Origin: Tepidisphaeraceae bacterium
Lineage (GTDB): Bacteria > Planctomycetota > Phycisphaerae > Tepidisphaerales > Tepidisphaeraceae
Length of the DNA: 64,000 nucleotides
Reading direction: 5' to 3'
NCBI GenBank assembly: GCA_035998445.1
Contig: DASYHQ010000018.1
Coordinates: forward strand, 124,001-188,000
The notes under the pieces are model-generated. The model ran no database searches and had not been told where the DNA came from. It saw only the letters and a program-made list of their open reading frames with translations. The position numbers and the translations under genes were made by a program. Positions within the stretch are counted from its first letter, which is position 1; each line of letters starts with the position of its first letter. Of the stretch, positions 28,293 to 36,977 are shown piece by piece.

Positions 28293-28317
28293 TCGAAGAG
28301 GCCAACGCCCAGGCGCA

Positions 28318-29088
28318 ATGAAACCCAAGTCCTCCACCACCCTCACGATCCTCCTCGACACGCCCGACTTCGTGGCCATCAACAAGCCCGCGGGGCTGGC
28401 GACGATTCCCGGGCGCGCCGAGACCGATAGCGTCCTCGAACGGCTCGGCCGGCAATTGAACCTGCCCTCCACCGGCACCGCCGACCCGCGGTTGCGCGTC
28501 GTGCATCGCCTGGACAAGGAAACCAGCGGCGTGCTGCTCTTCGCCAAGCACACCGAAGCGCAGCGGCACCTGTCGCACCAGTTTCAGAACAACACGATCG
28601 AGAAGGAGTACCTCGCCCTGATCGCCGGCCGACCCGATTCCGACCACGGCGACATCAAGGCCCCGCTGGCCGTCCACCCGACCGACAAGAAGCGCATGGC
28701 CGTCGTGAAACACGGCGGCCGCCCCGCGCGCACCGAGTGGCGCGTCGAGAAAGCCTTCCGCGGCTTCGCGCTGCTGCGCGTCTTCCCCAAGACCGGCAAG
28801 ACCCACCAGATCCGCGTGCACCTGAAGCACATCGGCCTGCCGCTGGCGATCGACCCGCTCTACAACCGCCGGGCGACAGGCGTACCGGACGACCTCTTCC
28901 TCAGCAGTTTCAAGAAGGACTACCGCCCCCCGCGCGGCCACTACGAACGCGCCCTCATCTGCCGCCTGACTTTGCACGCCGAGAAGCTTCGCGTGGTCGG
29001 CATGAACGGCGAACCGATCGAGGTTGTCGCCCCGCTGCCGAAGGATTTTGGCGCCACGATCAACCAGATGTCCCGCCACGCCGTGTGA
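28318..29088 (+). CDS. RluA-family pseudouridine synthase
   Basis: 256 aa. Catalytic Asp in VVHRLDKETSGVLLFAKH, with INKPAGLATIPG ahead and KTGKTHQIRVHLKHIGLPL behind, the three diagnostic blocks. There is no S4 domain. Modifies uridines in rRNA or tRNA; RluA, RluC, RluD or TruC cannot be separated by eye. ATG 28318 is preferred because the upstream frame runs through the MITE-like element. Confidence 0.93.
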   Translation: MKPKSSTTLTILLDTPDFVAINKPAGLATIPGRAETDSVLERLGRQLNLPSTGTADPRLRVVHRLDKETSGVLLFAKHTEAQRHLSHQFQNNTIEKEYLALIAGRPDSDHGDIKAPLAVHPTDKKRMAVVKHGGRPARTEWRVEKAFRGFALLRVFPKTGKTHQIRVHLKHIGLPLAIDPLYNRRATGVPDDLFLSSFKKDYRPPRGHYERALICRLTLHAEKLRVVGMNGEPIEVVAPLPKDFGATINQMSRHAV

Positions 29089-29173
29089 CGCGTAGCGATG
29101 CAATTTTTGACGATCAACACGTCGCCTGCACAATAGTGCGAGCGACCGAATACCTGCTCTTGGGGAGAATCTC

Positions 29174-30160
29174 GTGACCAACTCAACTGTTTCCACTGGC
29201 ACCACGGCGCCCGCAACGCCCGCACCGCGTAAGCCGATGCTGTTCATCCTGCAGAGCGGCATCATCACGTCGGCGATCGCCCTGGCGGCGGTCTACTTCC
29301 TGAACAAGCACGCCCAGGACGTGAACATCATGGGTTGGTACGCCAACTATGTGATTCCGCTGGGCGCGATCCTGGTCGGGCTGATCGCCGGCAGCGGCTA
29401 CGGCATCGCATCGTGGTTCACGGGCGCCAAGATCAGCCGCGGGCTATTGGGCGCGGTGGTGCTGCTGCAGACGACCGCCTACTTCGCCGCCGAGTACGTC
29501 GAGTACCGCGAGTTCCGCGGCATGCTCGAGCAGTTCCGCAACGTAATCGTGACCGAGACCGGCGAGTCGTTCGAGATCCCCGGCTTCGTCGAGTACTACC
29601 AGGACAAGGCCGAGAGCTTCGCCTGGCAGCCGAAGAACGGTGAGGGGGAAGGCGAACCGATGGGCGGGTGGGGTTACCTCTTCGTCGGCCTCGGCGCAAT
29701 CGGCTTCATCGCCGGCGGGCTGATCGTGCCTGCCGCTCTGATGGCCAAGCCCTACTGCGACGCCTGCCAGACCTACAAGAAGACCAGGAACCTCGGCCTG
29801 CTGCCCGCCAGCGTTGCCCATCGCAAGGTGAAGAAGTCCGACACCGAAGGCCAGGCCGCCTACGTGGCCGAGCAGGCCAAGGCCGCCGAGCAGGGCAGCG
29901 AACAGCTCGCCCGCCTGAACGAGCTGACGACCGCCGACGACAGCGCCGGCTATCTCGCGGAACTGAACGAGTACAAGGGCAACCAGAGCGACGTGAAGAA
30001 ACTGCCGCGCCGCATCGACATCAGCCTGCAGTACTGCGACACCTGCCACGGCGGGCAGCTGCTCTACAACGTCGTCACCGGCACCGGCGACAAGGCCACG
30101 ATCGAAGTGCTGGCCGCCGTGCCCGTCAGTGCCGCGTTCACGCGTGCGCTAACGACCTGA
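29174..30160 (+). CDS. Membrane protein with two CxxC pairs, unknown function
   Basis: 328 aa from GTG 29174 with a GGGGAGAA site. Four hydrophobic helices (about 18-38, 55-80, 94-112, 168-193) are followed by a soluble domain carrying KPYCDACQTYKKTR and LQYCDTCHGGQL, two CxxC pairs that could form a zinc site or a redox centre. No family recognised. The two CxxC pairs lie about 95 residues apart, unlike ordinary rubredoxin-type knuckles. Confidence 0.75.
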   Translation: MTNSTVSTGTTAPATPAPRKPMLFILQSGIITSAIALAAVYFLNKHAQDVNIMGWYANYVIPLGAILVGLIAGSGYGIASWFTGAKISRGLLGAVVLLQTTAYFAAEYVEYREFRGMLEQFRNVIVTETGESFEIPGFVEYYQDKAESFAWQPKNGEGEGEPMGGWGYLFVGLGAIGFIAGGLIVPAALMAKPYCDACQTYKKTRNLGLLPASVAHRKVKKSDTEGQAAYVAEQAKAAEQGSEQLARLNELTTADDSAGYLAELNEYKGNQSDVKKLPRRIDISLQYCDTCHGGQLLYNVVTGTGDKATIEVLAAVPVSAAFTRALTT

Positions 30161-30182
30161 TCTGCCGTCCGACCGCCGCCTT

Positions 30183-30232
30183 CTTATCCCCTCTCCCGGT
30201 ACCCCGGGGGAGGGCTAGGGAGGGGGCCTCCC
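30183..30232. repeat. Half paired-hairpin element
   Basis: CCCCTCTCCCGGTACCCCGG followed by a GGAGGG-rich tail; one arm of the element family described at 3541. It lies between two convergent genes. Confidence 0.6.
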
Positions 30233-30263
30233 TCTACCCCCCAACAACGTTCACCCCCGCGCG

Positions 30264-30938
30264 CTACGCCGCGATCGTCCGCGTCTGCGCCGCAATCAGC
30301 TTCGCCATCCCCGGCGTCACGCCGAAGCTGACGTTGTGCTGCACCCAGTCGCCGGCCTTGCGCGACCGCACCGCCCGCACGTGGTACGTCACGCTCGCCA
30401 CCCCCGCCGGCAGCGTGGTGTCGTGGAACCGCTTGGTCCCCACCACGCCCAGGAAGACGCGCTCGGTGCCGAACCCACCGCTGCGCCATACCTCGTACAT
30501 GGTGCCACGCGCCCCGCGCGGGTTGTCGCACGCCCACTTTAATAGTCCCGTTCCGATGCCGTTGAGGACGAACGTGAAGCGAACTGGTATCCCCGGCGGC
30601 GGCAACGGCGATGCGGCATCGCGGACGCTTAGTCCCAGTTTGATCCGCGTGGAGTCGCTTACGGCTGCGTTGCCCGCGATCACCTTCGCCAGCGCCGATG
30701 CCATCTGCCGGACGAACTTTTCCGCGCTGTTCTTCGTCGTCACCTCAGCAACAGTGCGGTTGTTCCGATTGCTCGTCGCCTGATACGCCGCCTGCCACTC
30801 TGCATCGGCCGCCACGTAAGCCGCCGCTGCTGCTTCGGGTAAACCGTACTCGGCCCACGACGCGCTGATCTTCTCCGCAAACGCCCGCGAGCCAATCGCC
30901 AACTCCGCTTCCGTGCCCGTGAAAAAGCTCTTGCTCAT
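30264..30938 (-). CDS. Helical plus FN3-like protein P1, preceded by tandem array 2
   Basis: 224 aa. The N-terminal half is helical (FFTGTEAELAIGSRAF ... EYGLPEAAAA ... NRTVAEVTTKNSAEKFVRQM ... NAAVSDSTRIKLGLSVRD). After a proline linker (ASPLPPPG) comes a fibronectin-III-like beta domain (GTMYEVWRSGGFG, TTLPAGVASVTYHVRAVRS). Same order and spacing as the protein at 55831-56520. There is no signal peptide. I have seen similar hypothetical proteins in planctomycetes and other phyla but know no function. The ATG is 138 bp from array 2. Confidence 0.8.
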   Translation of the reverse strand: MSKSFFTGTEAELAIGSRAFAEKISASWAEYGLPEAAAAAYVAADAEWQAAYQATSNRNNRTVAEVTTKNSAEKFVRQMASALAKVIAGNAAVSDSTRIKLGLSVRDAASPLPPPGIPVRFTFVLNGIGTGLLKWACDNPRGARGTMYEVWRSGGFGTERVFLGVVGTKRFHDTTLPAGVASVTYHVRAVRSRKAGDWVQHNVSFGVTPGMAKLIAAQTRTIAA

Positions 30939-31075
30939 ATGAATTCCCTTTATCCGCCCGCGGCCTTAGCCGCCCATGCCCGCTTCCCCGTCTCTATCGA
31001 CGCGCCCGCCCGCCCAGTTCACCCGCAGAGGCGTTTTCATGCCAAAATCATCGTTATCGGTCGCACATCCGCCTC

Positions 31076-31285
31076 AAACGGTCGACGTTTCGCGCCAAAC
31101 GGTCGACGTTTTGCCACAAACGGTCGACGTTTCAGGCCAAACGGTCGACCGTTCACGTCAAACGGTCGACGCTCCGTCTTGAACGGTCGACGTTCCGCCC
31201 TGAACGGTCGACCGTTCGACTCGGACGGTCGACGTGTCACCTCAAACGGTCGACCGTCCCACCCAAACGGTCGACCGCCCGCCCC
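31076..31285. repeat. Tandem array 2: 10 units of 21 bp with a GGTCGAC core
   Basis: Every unit begins (A)AACGGTCGAC or close to it, then 11 variable bases; the period is 21 bp with no indel through ten units. Most units contain the palindrome GGTCGACC or GTCGAC flanked by AAC/GTT. One weaker unit (CGGTCGCAC) precedes it. In the rest of 30939-31534 I see no gene; this stretch contains the promoter regions of P1 (leftward) and of the gene at 31535. Confidence 0.95.
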
Positions 31286-31534
31286 GGGAACGGCTCCGAT
31301 CCCCTAAGCACAAGCGGCGTAACCCCCATCGCGTCCATCAATCATGCTATTGTGCGCCGCGCGCCGATCATCATCCCCACTCGCCCGACCGCCCCATCGC
31401 TGCAACTGGCGGTCAACCCCGCTCTTGCGTGCACTTTCATGATCTACTACGGGAATGCTATGATGCGCACTGCGCCAATCAACGTGAATCGGCCGGTCAG
31501 GTCAATCACTAGTTATGCGTTGAGGAGATGCAGC

Positions 31535-32197
31535 ATGAACGTTCCTCCACTGATCCGGTCCGTATTGGCGGTCGTCATCGTGTGTGCGACCGCGTTCGAA
31601 GGTCGGGGCCAGGACGTTCCCGCCACGCAACCAACAGTAACACGCGATGCGTTCGTGAAAGAGATCAACGCCATGGGTATGGCGTTACTCGATGTGATGC
31701 CAGCGGACGAAGCCGCGTTGAAAGATCCCGTCAAACGTGCTGAGGTTGGACAATTGGCCATACCGATCGTGAAGAAGGCCTTGGCAGCCATCGATCGGGC
31801 GCCGCTCACCTGCGGCGGCGGAAACATGTCGCCGATGAAGGCGGAATGGGAGCCAATGCTCATCTTCTTCGGAGACGAGGAGTTCACACGGCTCGTCCAA
31901 CGACAAGCCGCGGGCAACGATGAGGCGGCCTTCAATGCTCAGCTCAACTTGGCATTAGCCAATGCCGCCTTGGCAATGGATGATAAAGAAAAGACCGAGT
32001 CGTTCGTAAAGAAGATAGTCGACCTGGCCAGACAGAAGCCAGAATCGGAGCGCGCGACGTTGGCACTGATCCGCATGAAAGATGACGAACGGCTGGGCGA
32101 CACAAGTCGGCAGGGCGTGCAGTCGGCACTGGATCAGGCCACAAGCCCCACCGCAATCTCCCTGCGGCCATACCTCACGACGAAGCCCGCTCCCTAA
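31535..32197 (+). CDS. Secreted hypothetical protein
   Basis: 220 aa from an ATG with a GAGGAG site. Signal peptide (SVLAVVIVCATAFEG, cleavage near GRGQD), then mostly helical sequence. A GGG-containing stretch, LTCGGGNMSPMKAEWEPM, occurs at about 95-112; otherwise low hydrophobicity. No domain recognised. The region following the signal (DVPATQPTVTRD) resembles exported planctomycete proteins, which often have a Thr/Pro-rich linker there. Confidence 0.75.
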   Translation: MNVPPLIRSVLAVVIVCATAFEGRGQDVPATQPTVTRDAFVKEINAMGMALLDVMPADEAALKDPVKRAEVGQLAIPIVKKALAAIDRAPLTCGGGNMSPMKAEWEPMLIFFGDEEFTRLVQRQAAGNDEAAFNAQLNLALANAALAMDDKEKTESFVKKIVDLARQKPESERATLALIRMKDDERLGDTSRQGVQSALDQATSPTAISLRPYLTTKPAP

Positions 32198-32343
32198 ACT
32201 TCGGCTTGATCGCCGGTGCGGCCAACGCATAACCAAACGCTGCAATGGACCGGCCCCGCGTTGAGCATTCTGGTAAACTCGATTCTCGGTCGGCGCGGTG
32301 CCGGCCATTGAACGTTGATCCGTTATCTGTAGAAGCAATCCCC

Positions 32344-32682
32344 ATGTACCACACGAACCTCGACACGTCCGCCGTCCAATGGTCGCCGATGGACGCGCGG
32401 GGCATCTCGATGAAGATGCTGTACCGCGACGCCGCGAGCGGCGCGATGACGGCGATGACGCGGATGGCGGCGGGCAGCGCGTTGCCGGCGCATCGCCACT
32501 CGGCGGCGGACCAGACCGTGTTCGTGCTGGAGGGCGACCTGATCGACGCGGGCGCCACCTACGGCCCCGGCAGCTTCCTCGTCGCCAAAGCCGGCTCGCC
32601 GCACGGGCCGCACGGCACCGCGGGTGGCTGCGTGCTGCTGACGACCTACTCGGCGACGCCGGACTTTGTGATGGTGGAGTGA
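32344..32682 (+). CDS. Cupin-domain protein
   Basis: 112 aa single-domain cupin. Metal-binding motif 1 is seen as LPAHRHSAADQTVFVLEGDL and motif 2 as YGPGSFLVAKAGSPHGPHG. Similar to ChrR-type or quercetinase-like small cupins; function not assignable. ATG 32344 is preferred since the family begins close to it. Confidence 0.85.
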   Translation: MYHTNLDTSAVQWSPMDARGISMKMLYRDAASGAMTAMTRMAAGSALPAHRHSAADQTVFVLEGDLIDAGATYGPGSFLVAKAGSPHGPHGTAGGCVLLTTYSATPDFVMVE

Positions 32683-32721
32683 ACGGGGGTTTATGCGGGA
32701 CGCGCTGTTGGGGTTTGGGGC

Positions 32722-32895
32722 TTGGTCATTTGTTTGGCATTGGGGCTTGGGATTTTGGCTGTGAGAAATCCGGGGGAGACACAGACAAGAATGTCCGTGC
32801 CACAGAAGACGGGGGGAGATCGGGGGGAGAGACAGGCAGGAATGACTGTCCTACAGAAGAGGAAGAGAGACAGACAAGAATGTCCGTCCCACCGC
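32722..32895. repeat. Left inverted arm and ACAGGCA hairpins
   Basis: 32722-32750 (starting TTGGTCATTTGTTTGGCATT) is an exact inverted match of 33453-33481 on the other side of the gene at 32897-33397. From 32775 several ACAGGCA/AGACAAGAATGTCCGT words follow, of the family seen at 10669 and 48215. Confidence 0.75.
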
Positions 32896-32896
32896 C

Positions 32897-33397
32897 CTAC
32901 TGCTTGCCTAAGAGCTTGGCATTCAGTCGGGGCGCCAGCAGTTCCAGCGGGGTCACGTGCTTTACGCGGGCGATCCAGATTGTCCACCCGAGCAACAGGA
33001 TGGCCGTGAGGTAGTTTTGCCAGCTGCTCAGTTCCCACGCGTGCTGCGTGAGGTAGCCGCGGTCGTCGAACGGCCACCAGTAGTGGATCTTCCACAATGG
33101 CCCGGACCCGAAGAAGTCCATCAGCAGATGCAGGTGAAACAGGCCGAGGTAGAGCAGGAAGCACTTCAGCTTGTGCGCCGAGATCGCCGCGGCCGCGAGG
33201 CTGTAGAGTAGCCCGACCAGCAGGTTGTGGCCGACGATGTGGTGAAAGCGCCAGTACGCCTCTTCGCCGAAGAAGAAGCCGAGCCCGTCGAGGTCGTGCA
33301 CGCTGGCCGCCACCATCGCCAGCAGCCGTTCGCGCGGCGACAGGTTGAAGCAGTTGGCGACGCACCAGCCGGACAGGATGTGCGTGGGAATGTGCAT
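32897..33397 (-). CDS. YdjM/DUF457-like membrane protein, putative metal-dependent hydrolase
   Basis: 166 aa. His/Asp pattern typical of the LexA-regulated membrane-bound hydrolase group: HIPTHILSGW at the N-terminus, VHDLDGLGFFFG, RFHHIVGHNLLVG and FHLHLLMDFFG, with three or four hydrophobic helices. Catalysis is not proven for the family. The gene is flanked by inverted copies of a 29-bp sequence (32722-32750 and 33453-33481), so it may have moved as a cassette. Confidence 0.8.
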   Translation of the reverse strand: MHIPTHILSGWCVANCFNLSPRERLLAMVAASVHDLDGLGFFFGEEAYWRFHHIVGHNLLVGLLYSLAAAAISAHKLKCFLLYLGLFHLHLLMDFFGSGPLWKIHYWWPFDDRGYLTQHAWELSSWQNYLTAILLLGWTIWIARVKHVTPLELLAPRLNAKLLGKQ

Positions 33398-33452
33398 GCG
33401 GGATCGACTCGGTTTGTCTCAGTTGGGGCAACCGGGACGAAAATCAAAATGA

Positions 33453-33565
33453 CCAAGCCCCAATGCCAAACAAATGACCAATGACCAAATCCCAGTAGGA
33501 GAGCCGCTTCGCGCTTCCTTCGCGACTTCGCGTCTTCGCGTCTCTGCCTGAAGACGGCGGGAGAG
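33453..33565. repeat. Right inverted arm and CTTCGCG simple repeat
   Basis: 33453-33481 (CCAAGCCCCAATGCCAAACA...) mirrors 32722-32750. It is followed by AATGACCAAAT words and, at 33505-33560, by a CTTCGCGACTTCGCGTCTTC run like those at 10840 and 48645. Confidence 0.75.
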
Positions 33566-33581
33566 ACGGGCGCGGCCCGCC

Positions 33582-34502
33582 CTATTGGCCGGCCATCAGC
33601 ACCGCGATGATCCCCTTCTGCGCGTGCAGCCGATTCTCGGCCTGCGGGAAGATCAGCGACTGCGGGCCCTCCATCACGGCGTCGCTGATCTCCAGGCCGC
33701 GGTAGGCGGGCAGGCAGTGCAGGACGACGGCTTGCTTGGGGGCGTTGCTGAGCAGTTGTTCGTCGATGCAGAAGCCGGCGAAGTCTTTGATCCGGCGGGC
33801 CTTCTCGGCCTCCTGGCCCATGCTGACCCAGGTGTCGGTGTAGACGGCGTCGGCCTCCTGCACGGCTTCGGCCGGGTCGTTCGTGACGATGTATTCCATG
33901 TCCGGCACGAGCGACATCACGCGGTCGACGTCCTCGTTCGGCAGCATGTAGCCGGCGGGCGTGGCGCACACGAACCGCATGCCCAGCTTGCCGCAGGCGA
34001 TCGCCAGCGAGCGCGTGACGTTGTTGCCATCACCCACGTAGGCGAGCGTGCGGCCCTTCAGGTCGCCGAAGTGTTCCTCGAGCGTGAGCATGTCCGCCAT
34101 CGCCTGGCAGGGATGGTTGTAGTCGGTCAGACCGTTGATGACGGGGACGGTGGCGTACTTGGCCAAGTCGGTGATCTTCGCGTGCTCGAACGTGCGGGCC
34201 ATGATGCCGTCGCACATGCCGCTGAGCACGCGGGCGACGTCCTGCACCGGCTCGCGCTTGCCAAGGCCCACCTCTTCGTCGCGCAGCAGCAGGCCGTTGC
34301 CGCCGAGGTGCGTCATGGCGACCGCGAAGCTCACGCGCGTGCGCAGCGAGGGCTTTTCGAAGACCATTGCCAGCGTCTTGCCCGCCAGCAGCGCGTCGTT
34401 CTTCCCCGTGGATTTGTACTGTTGCTTCAGCCGCTTGGCGACGTCCAGAAAGTGCCGGATTTGATCGGGCGTGAAGTCGGCGATGGAGATGAAGTCTTTC
34501 AT
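33582..34502 (-). CDS. argF: Ornithine carbamoyltransferase
   Basis: 306 aa. Makes citrulline from ornithine and carbamoyl phosphate. Carbamoyl-phosphate loop KPSLRTRVSF (about 50-59), ornithine/carbamoyl motif HPCQAMADM and the catalytic HCLPAYRG near the C-terminus. ATG 34502 matches the family start (KDFISIADFTPDQI). Downstream of argB on the same strand, separated by the repeat at 34508-34622. Confidence 0.96.
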   Translation of the reverse strand: MKDFISIADFTPDQIRHFLDVAKRLKQQYKSTGKNDALLAGKTLAMVFEKPSLRTRVSFAVAMTHLGGNGLLLRDEEVGLGKREPVQDVARVLSGMCDGIMARTFEHAKITDLAKYATVPVINGLTDYNHPCQAMADMLTLEEHFGDLKGRTLAYVGDGNNVTRSLAIACGKLGMRFVCATPAGYMLPNEDVDRVMSLVPDMEYIVTNDPAEAVQEADAVYTDTWVSMGQEAEKARRIKDFAGFCIDEQLLSNAPKQAVVLHCLPAYRGLEISDAVMEGPQSLIFPQAENRLHAQKGIIAVLMAGQ

Positions 34503-34507
34503 GGCAA

Positions 34508-34622
34508 GCCTCAATGACCAAACCAGAATGACCAATCAATGACCAATGCCCATGTCCCAATCTCGACCCCATTGGTCATTGGTGCTTGGACATTATTTGG
34601 TCATTCGGGTTTGGTCATTGGT
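34508..34622. repeat. CAATGACCAATG inverted repeat between argF and argB
   Basis: Left words AATGACCAATCAATGACCAA face right words CATTGGTCATTGGTGCTTGG. It occupies the whole argB-argF gap and would form a long hairpin in an argB-argF transcript. Confidence 0.75.
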
Positions 34623-34624
34623 GA

Positions 34625-35506
34625 TTACAGAACAATCTCCGTCCCGATCCCCGCCTCGGTGTAGATCTCCAGCAGCAGCGCATGGGGAATGCGGCCATCG
34701 ATGATGTGCGTCTTGGTCACGCCGCCCTTGAGCGCGGCGATGCAGGCCTCCACCTTGGGCAACATGCCGGCGCCGATCGCGCCGCTCTTGACCATCTCGT
34801 CGATCTGCGGAACGGTCAGGCTGCGCACGAGGCTGTCGGGGTCTTTGGGGTCGGTGCGGATGCCGTGAGTGTCGCTGATGACGACCAGTTTCTCGGCCTT
34901 CATCGCGGCAGCAACCGCGCCGGCGGCGGTGTCGGCGTTCACGTTCAGCTTACCGCCGGCCTTGTCGCGGGCGATCGTGGCGATGCAGGGGATGCTGTCG
35001 GCCTGCACCAGCAGCCGAAGCAGGCGGGCGTTGACGTCCGTCACGTCGCCGACGAAGCCCAAGTCGATCCGCCGGCCGTCGTCACCCTTCAGGTAGGTCT
35101 TCTCGGCGAACAGCACCACGCTCGCCAGCGAGTGCAGGCCCATCGCCTCGCACCCCTGGCTCTGGATGAAGTTCACGATGAACCGGTTGACCTGATTGCA
35201 CAGCACGTGCTCGGCGATCGCCAGCGTGCGCTCGTCGGTATACCGGCGGCCCATCACCATCTGCGGCTGCAGGCCGGCCTTGGTCATCGCGTCGTTGATC
35301 GCCTTGCCGCCGCCGTGCACGAGCACGGGCTGCATGCCGACGTAGTTCATGAAGACGATGTCGACCAGCAGGTTGGTGAGCGCGGTCTCGTCGTCCATGA
35401 TCGACCCGCCGACCTTCACGACGATCACCTTGTCGTTGAACCGCTGGATGTAGCCCAGCGCCTCGATCAGTGCGCTGGCCTTATCGATCGCTTCGTTCAT
35501 CACCAT
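34625..35506 (-). CDS. argB: Acetylglutamate kinase
   Basis: 293 aa from ATG 35506 (GAGG site 10 bp upstream; ATG 35500 is the alternative). Second step of arginine synthesis: ATP-dependent phosphorylation of N-acetylglutamate. Motifs: VVKVGGSIMDD, LVHGGGKAIND, GRRYTDERTL and NVNADTAAGAVAAAM. The C-terminal ITEA-like EIYTEAGIGTEIV is typical. Pairs with argF in arginine synthesis; the other arg genes are not in the window. Confidence 0.95.
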   Translation of the reverse strand: MVMNEAIDKASALIEALGYIQRFNDKVIVVKVGGSIMDDETALTNLLVDIVFMNYVGMQPVLVHGGGKAINDAMTKAGLQPQMVMGRRYTDERTLAIAEHVLCNQVNRFIVNFIQSQGCEAMGLHSLASVVLFAEKTYLKGDDGRRIDLGFVGDVTDVNARLLRLLVQADSIPCIATIARDKAGGKLNVNADTAAGAVAAAMKAEKLVVISDTHGIRTDPKDPDSLVRSLTVPQIDEMVKSGAIGAGMLPKVEACIAALKGGVTKTHIIDGRIPHALLLEIYTEAGIGTEIVL

Positions 35507-35610
35507 CTGATTACGGCCTCCCACAGGGACGAAACGGCAGAGGATACGGACGTTGGCGCGGGGTGTCAAAATGGTTGGGTACGTCAGAAGCGAAGTGGTC
35601 GGGATCGCGC

Positions 35611-35840
35611 TCTGGCCCCTCTCCCGGTACCCCGGGGGAGGCTGGGAGGGGGCGATTCAAATTGCAGACGGCCCACGAACGAGCACGAAGGAGCACGAAG
35701 TTTCGCGCGCAGCTAAACTGCTTCTCTTATTCGTGTTCCTTCGTGCCCATTCGTGGGCAGATCCCCGAGCAACCCGACTAAGGCAATTCGAATCACCCCC
35801 ACCTAGCCTCCCCCGGAGTACCGGGAGAGGGACCGGAGTG
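35611..35840. repeat. Compound intergenic repeats
   Basis: CCTCTCCCGGTACCCCGGGG at 35618, a CACGAAGGAGCACGAAG...CTTCGTGCCCATTCGTG inverted pair at 35680-35760, and a second hairpin CCTCCCCCGGAGTACCGGGA near 35810. These fill most of 35507-35902; no gene is seen there. Confidence 0.65.
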
Positions 35841-35902
35841 GCGTGGTCAGACGTCCCGACTTCCCTTGACTCCGCCCGCCATCGACCGGACCATGCCGAA
35901 CC

Positions 35903-36766
35903 ATGTCAACCAACAACAACGAAGCGCTCCGCCTCTCCGGCTTTACCGATGAAATTTCGCCGCAACTGGACGATCAGATCAGCGCGGCCAAGGAACTGGG
36001 CCTGACCCATGTTGAGCTGCGCGGCGTGTACGGGAAGAACGTCCTCGATTTCGATTCGGCCCTGCGCACCGAGATCAAGACGAAGCTGACGGCTGCGGGC
36101 ATGGGCGTGATCTCGATTGGCTCGCCGATTGGCAAGGTGAAGATCAGCGATAGCTGGGACGAGCACTTCGAGCGGTTCAAGGTCGCGGTCGACGCGGCCG
36201 AGTTCTTCGGGGCGCCGTTCATCCGCGTCTTCAGCTACTACCCCGCCGACAACGAATCGCACGCCGACCTGGTGAGCAGGCACAAGGACGAGGTCGTGCG
36301 TCGGTTCAAGCAGAAGGTCGAGTACATCAAGGAACGGCCGGTCGTGATGGTTCACGAGAACGAGGGCAAGATTTACGGCGAGAAGGGCCGCGAGTGCCGC
36401 ATCCTGATGCAAGAGGTGAACTCGCCGAAGCTGCGCAGCGCGTTCGACTTTGCCAACTTTGTGCAGGCCGGCGAGCACCCGATCAACAATTGGCCGATGC
36501 TGAAGGAATACACCGTCCACATCCACATCAAGGATGCGCTGCTGGCCGGTGGCAAGGTCGTGCCCGCGGGCCAGGGTGATGGCGACATCGAACCGATCCT
36601 GCGCGACGCGTACGCCAGCGGCTATCGCGGTTTCCTGAGCCTCGAGCCCCACCTGGCCGCCCATGGTCAGTTCAGCGGCTTCAGTGGCCCGGCGCTGTTC
36701 AAGACGGCGGTCGAGGCGCTCCGCACGCTGGCAGCGAAGATCAACGTGCCGTTGGCGGGGAAGTAG
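35903..36766 (+). CDS. Sugar-phosphate isomerase/epimerase-like TIM-barrel protein
   Basis: 287 aa, AP-endonuclease-2-like TIM barrel. Seen: LSGFTDEISPQLDDQISAAK start, LTHVELRGVYGKN strand 1-2, IRVFSYYPADN, VVMVHENEGKIYGEKGREC (metal-ligand Glu region), SAFDFANFVQAG, VHIHIKDALLAGGKVVP and FLSLEPHL. Divalent-metal sugar isomerase or epimerase of the IolE/IolI group; substrate unknown. There is no signal peptide. Single gene bounded by repeats. Confidence 0.9.
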   Translation: MSTNNNEALRLSGFTDEISPQLDDQISAAKELGLTHVELRGVYGKNVLDFDSALRTEIKTKLTAAGMGVISIGSPIGKVKISDSWDEHFERFKVAVDAAEFFGAPFIRVFSYYPADNESHADLVSRHKDEVVRRFKQKVEYIKERPVVMVHENEGKIYGEKGRECRILMQEVNSPKLRSAFDFANFVQAGEHPINNWPMLKEYTVHIHIKDALLAGGKVVPAGQGDGDIEPILRDAYASGYRGFLSLEPHLAAHGQFSGFSGPALFKTAVEALRTLAAKINVPLAGK

Positions 36767-36782
36767 GGACGGGCGTAAGTCT

Positions 36783-36903
36783 TGTCCCTCTCCCATGTAT
36801 TCATGGGAGAGGTTAGGTGAGGGTGATTTCGAAATGCCGACGGTTCGGGCAGAACAAATCACCCTCACCTAGCCTCTCCCGGAATACCGGGAGAGGGACC
36901 GGA
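36783..36903. repeat. Paired-hairpin intergenic element (third full copy)
   Basis: CCCTCTCCCATGTATTCATG, GTGAGGGTGATTTCG, then AATCACCCTCACCTAGCCTC and the closing hairpin ending CCGGGAGAGG. Confidence 0.75.
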
Positions 36904-36977
36904 GACACCACCTCTCAATGCCCTTCCCGTCCATCCTGTGAATTTCCCCCGCCGGTGGCGTACGATGGGCACGTCGT

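Noticed and set aside
30939-31300. Peptide repeats QTVDRP/RRPFGAK in array 2
   Set aside because: Same cause as in array 1: frame-preserving 21-bp units.
35780-35830. AATTCGAATC as a tRNA T-arm
   Set aside because: It is the edge of the paired-hairpin element; no acceptor or anticodon stem could be folded. No tRNA gene was found in the window.
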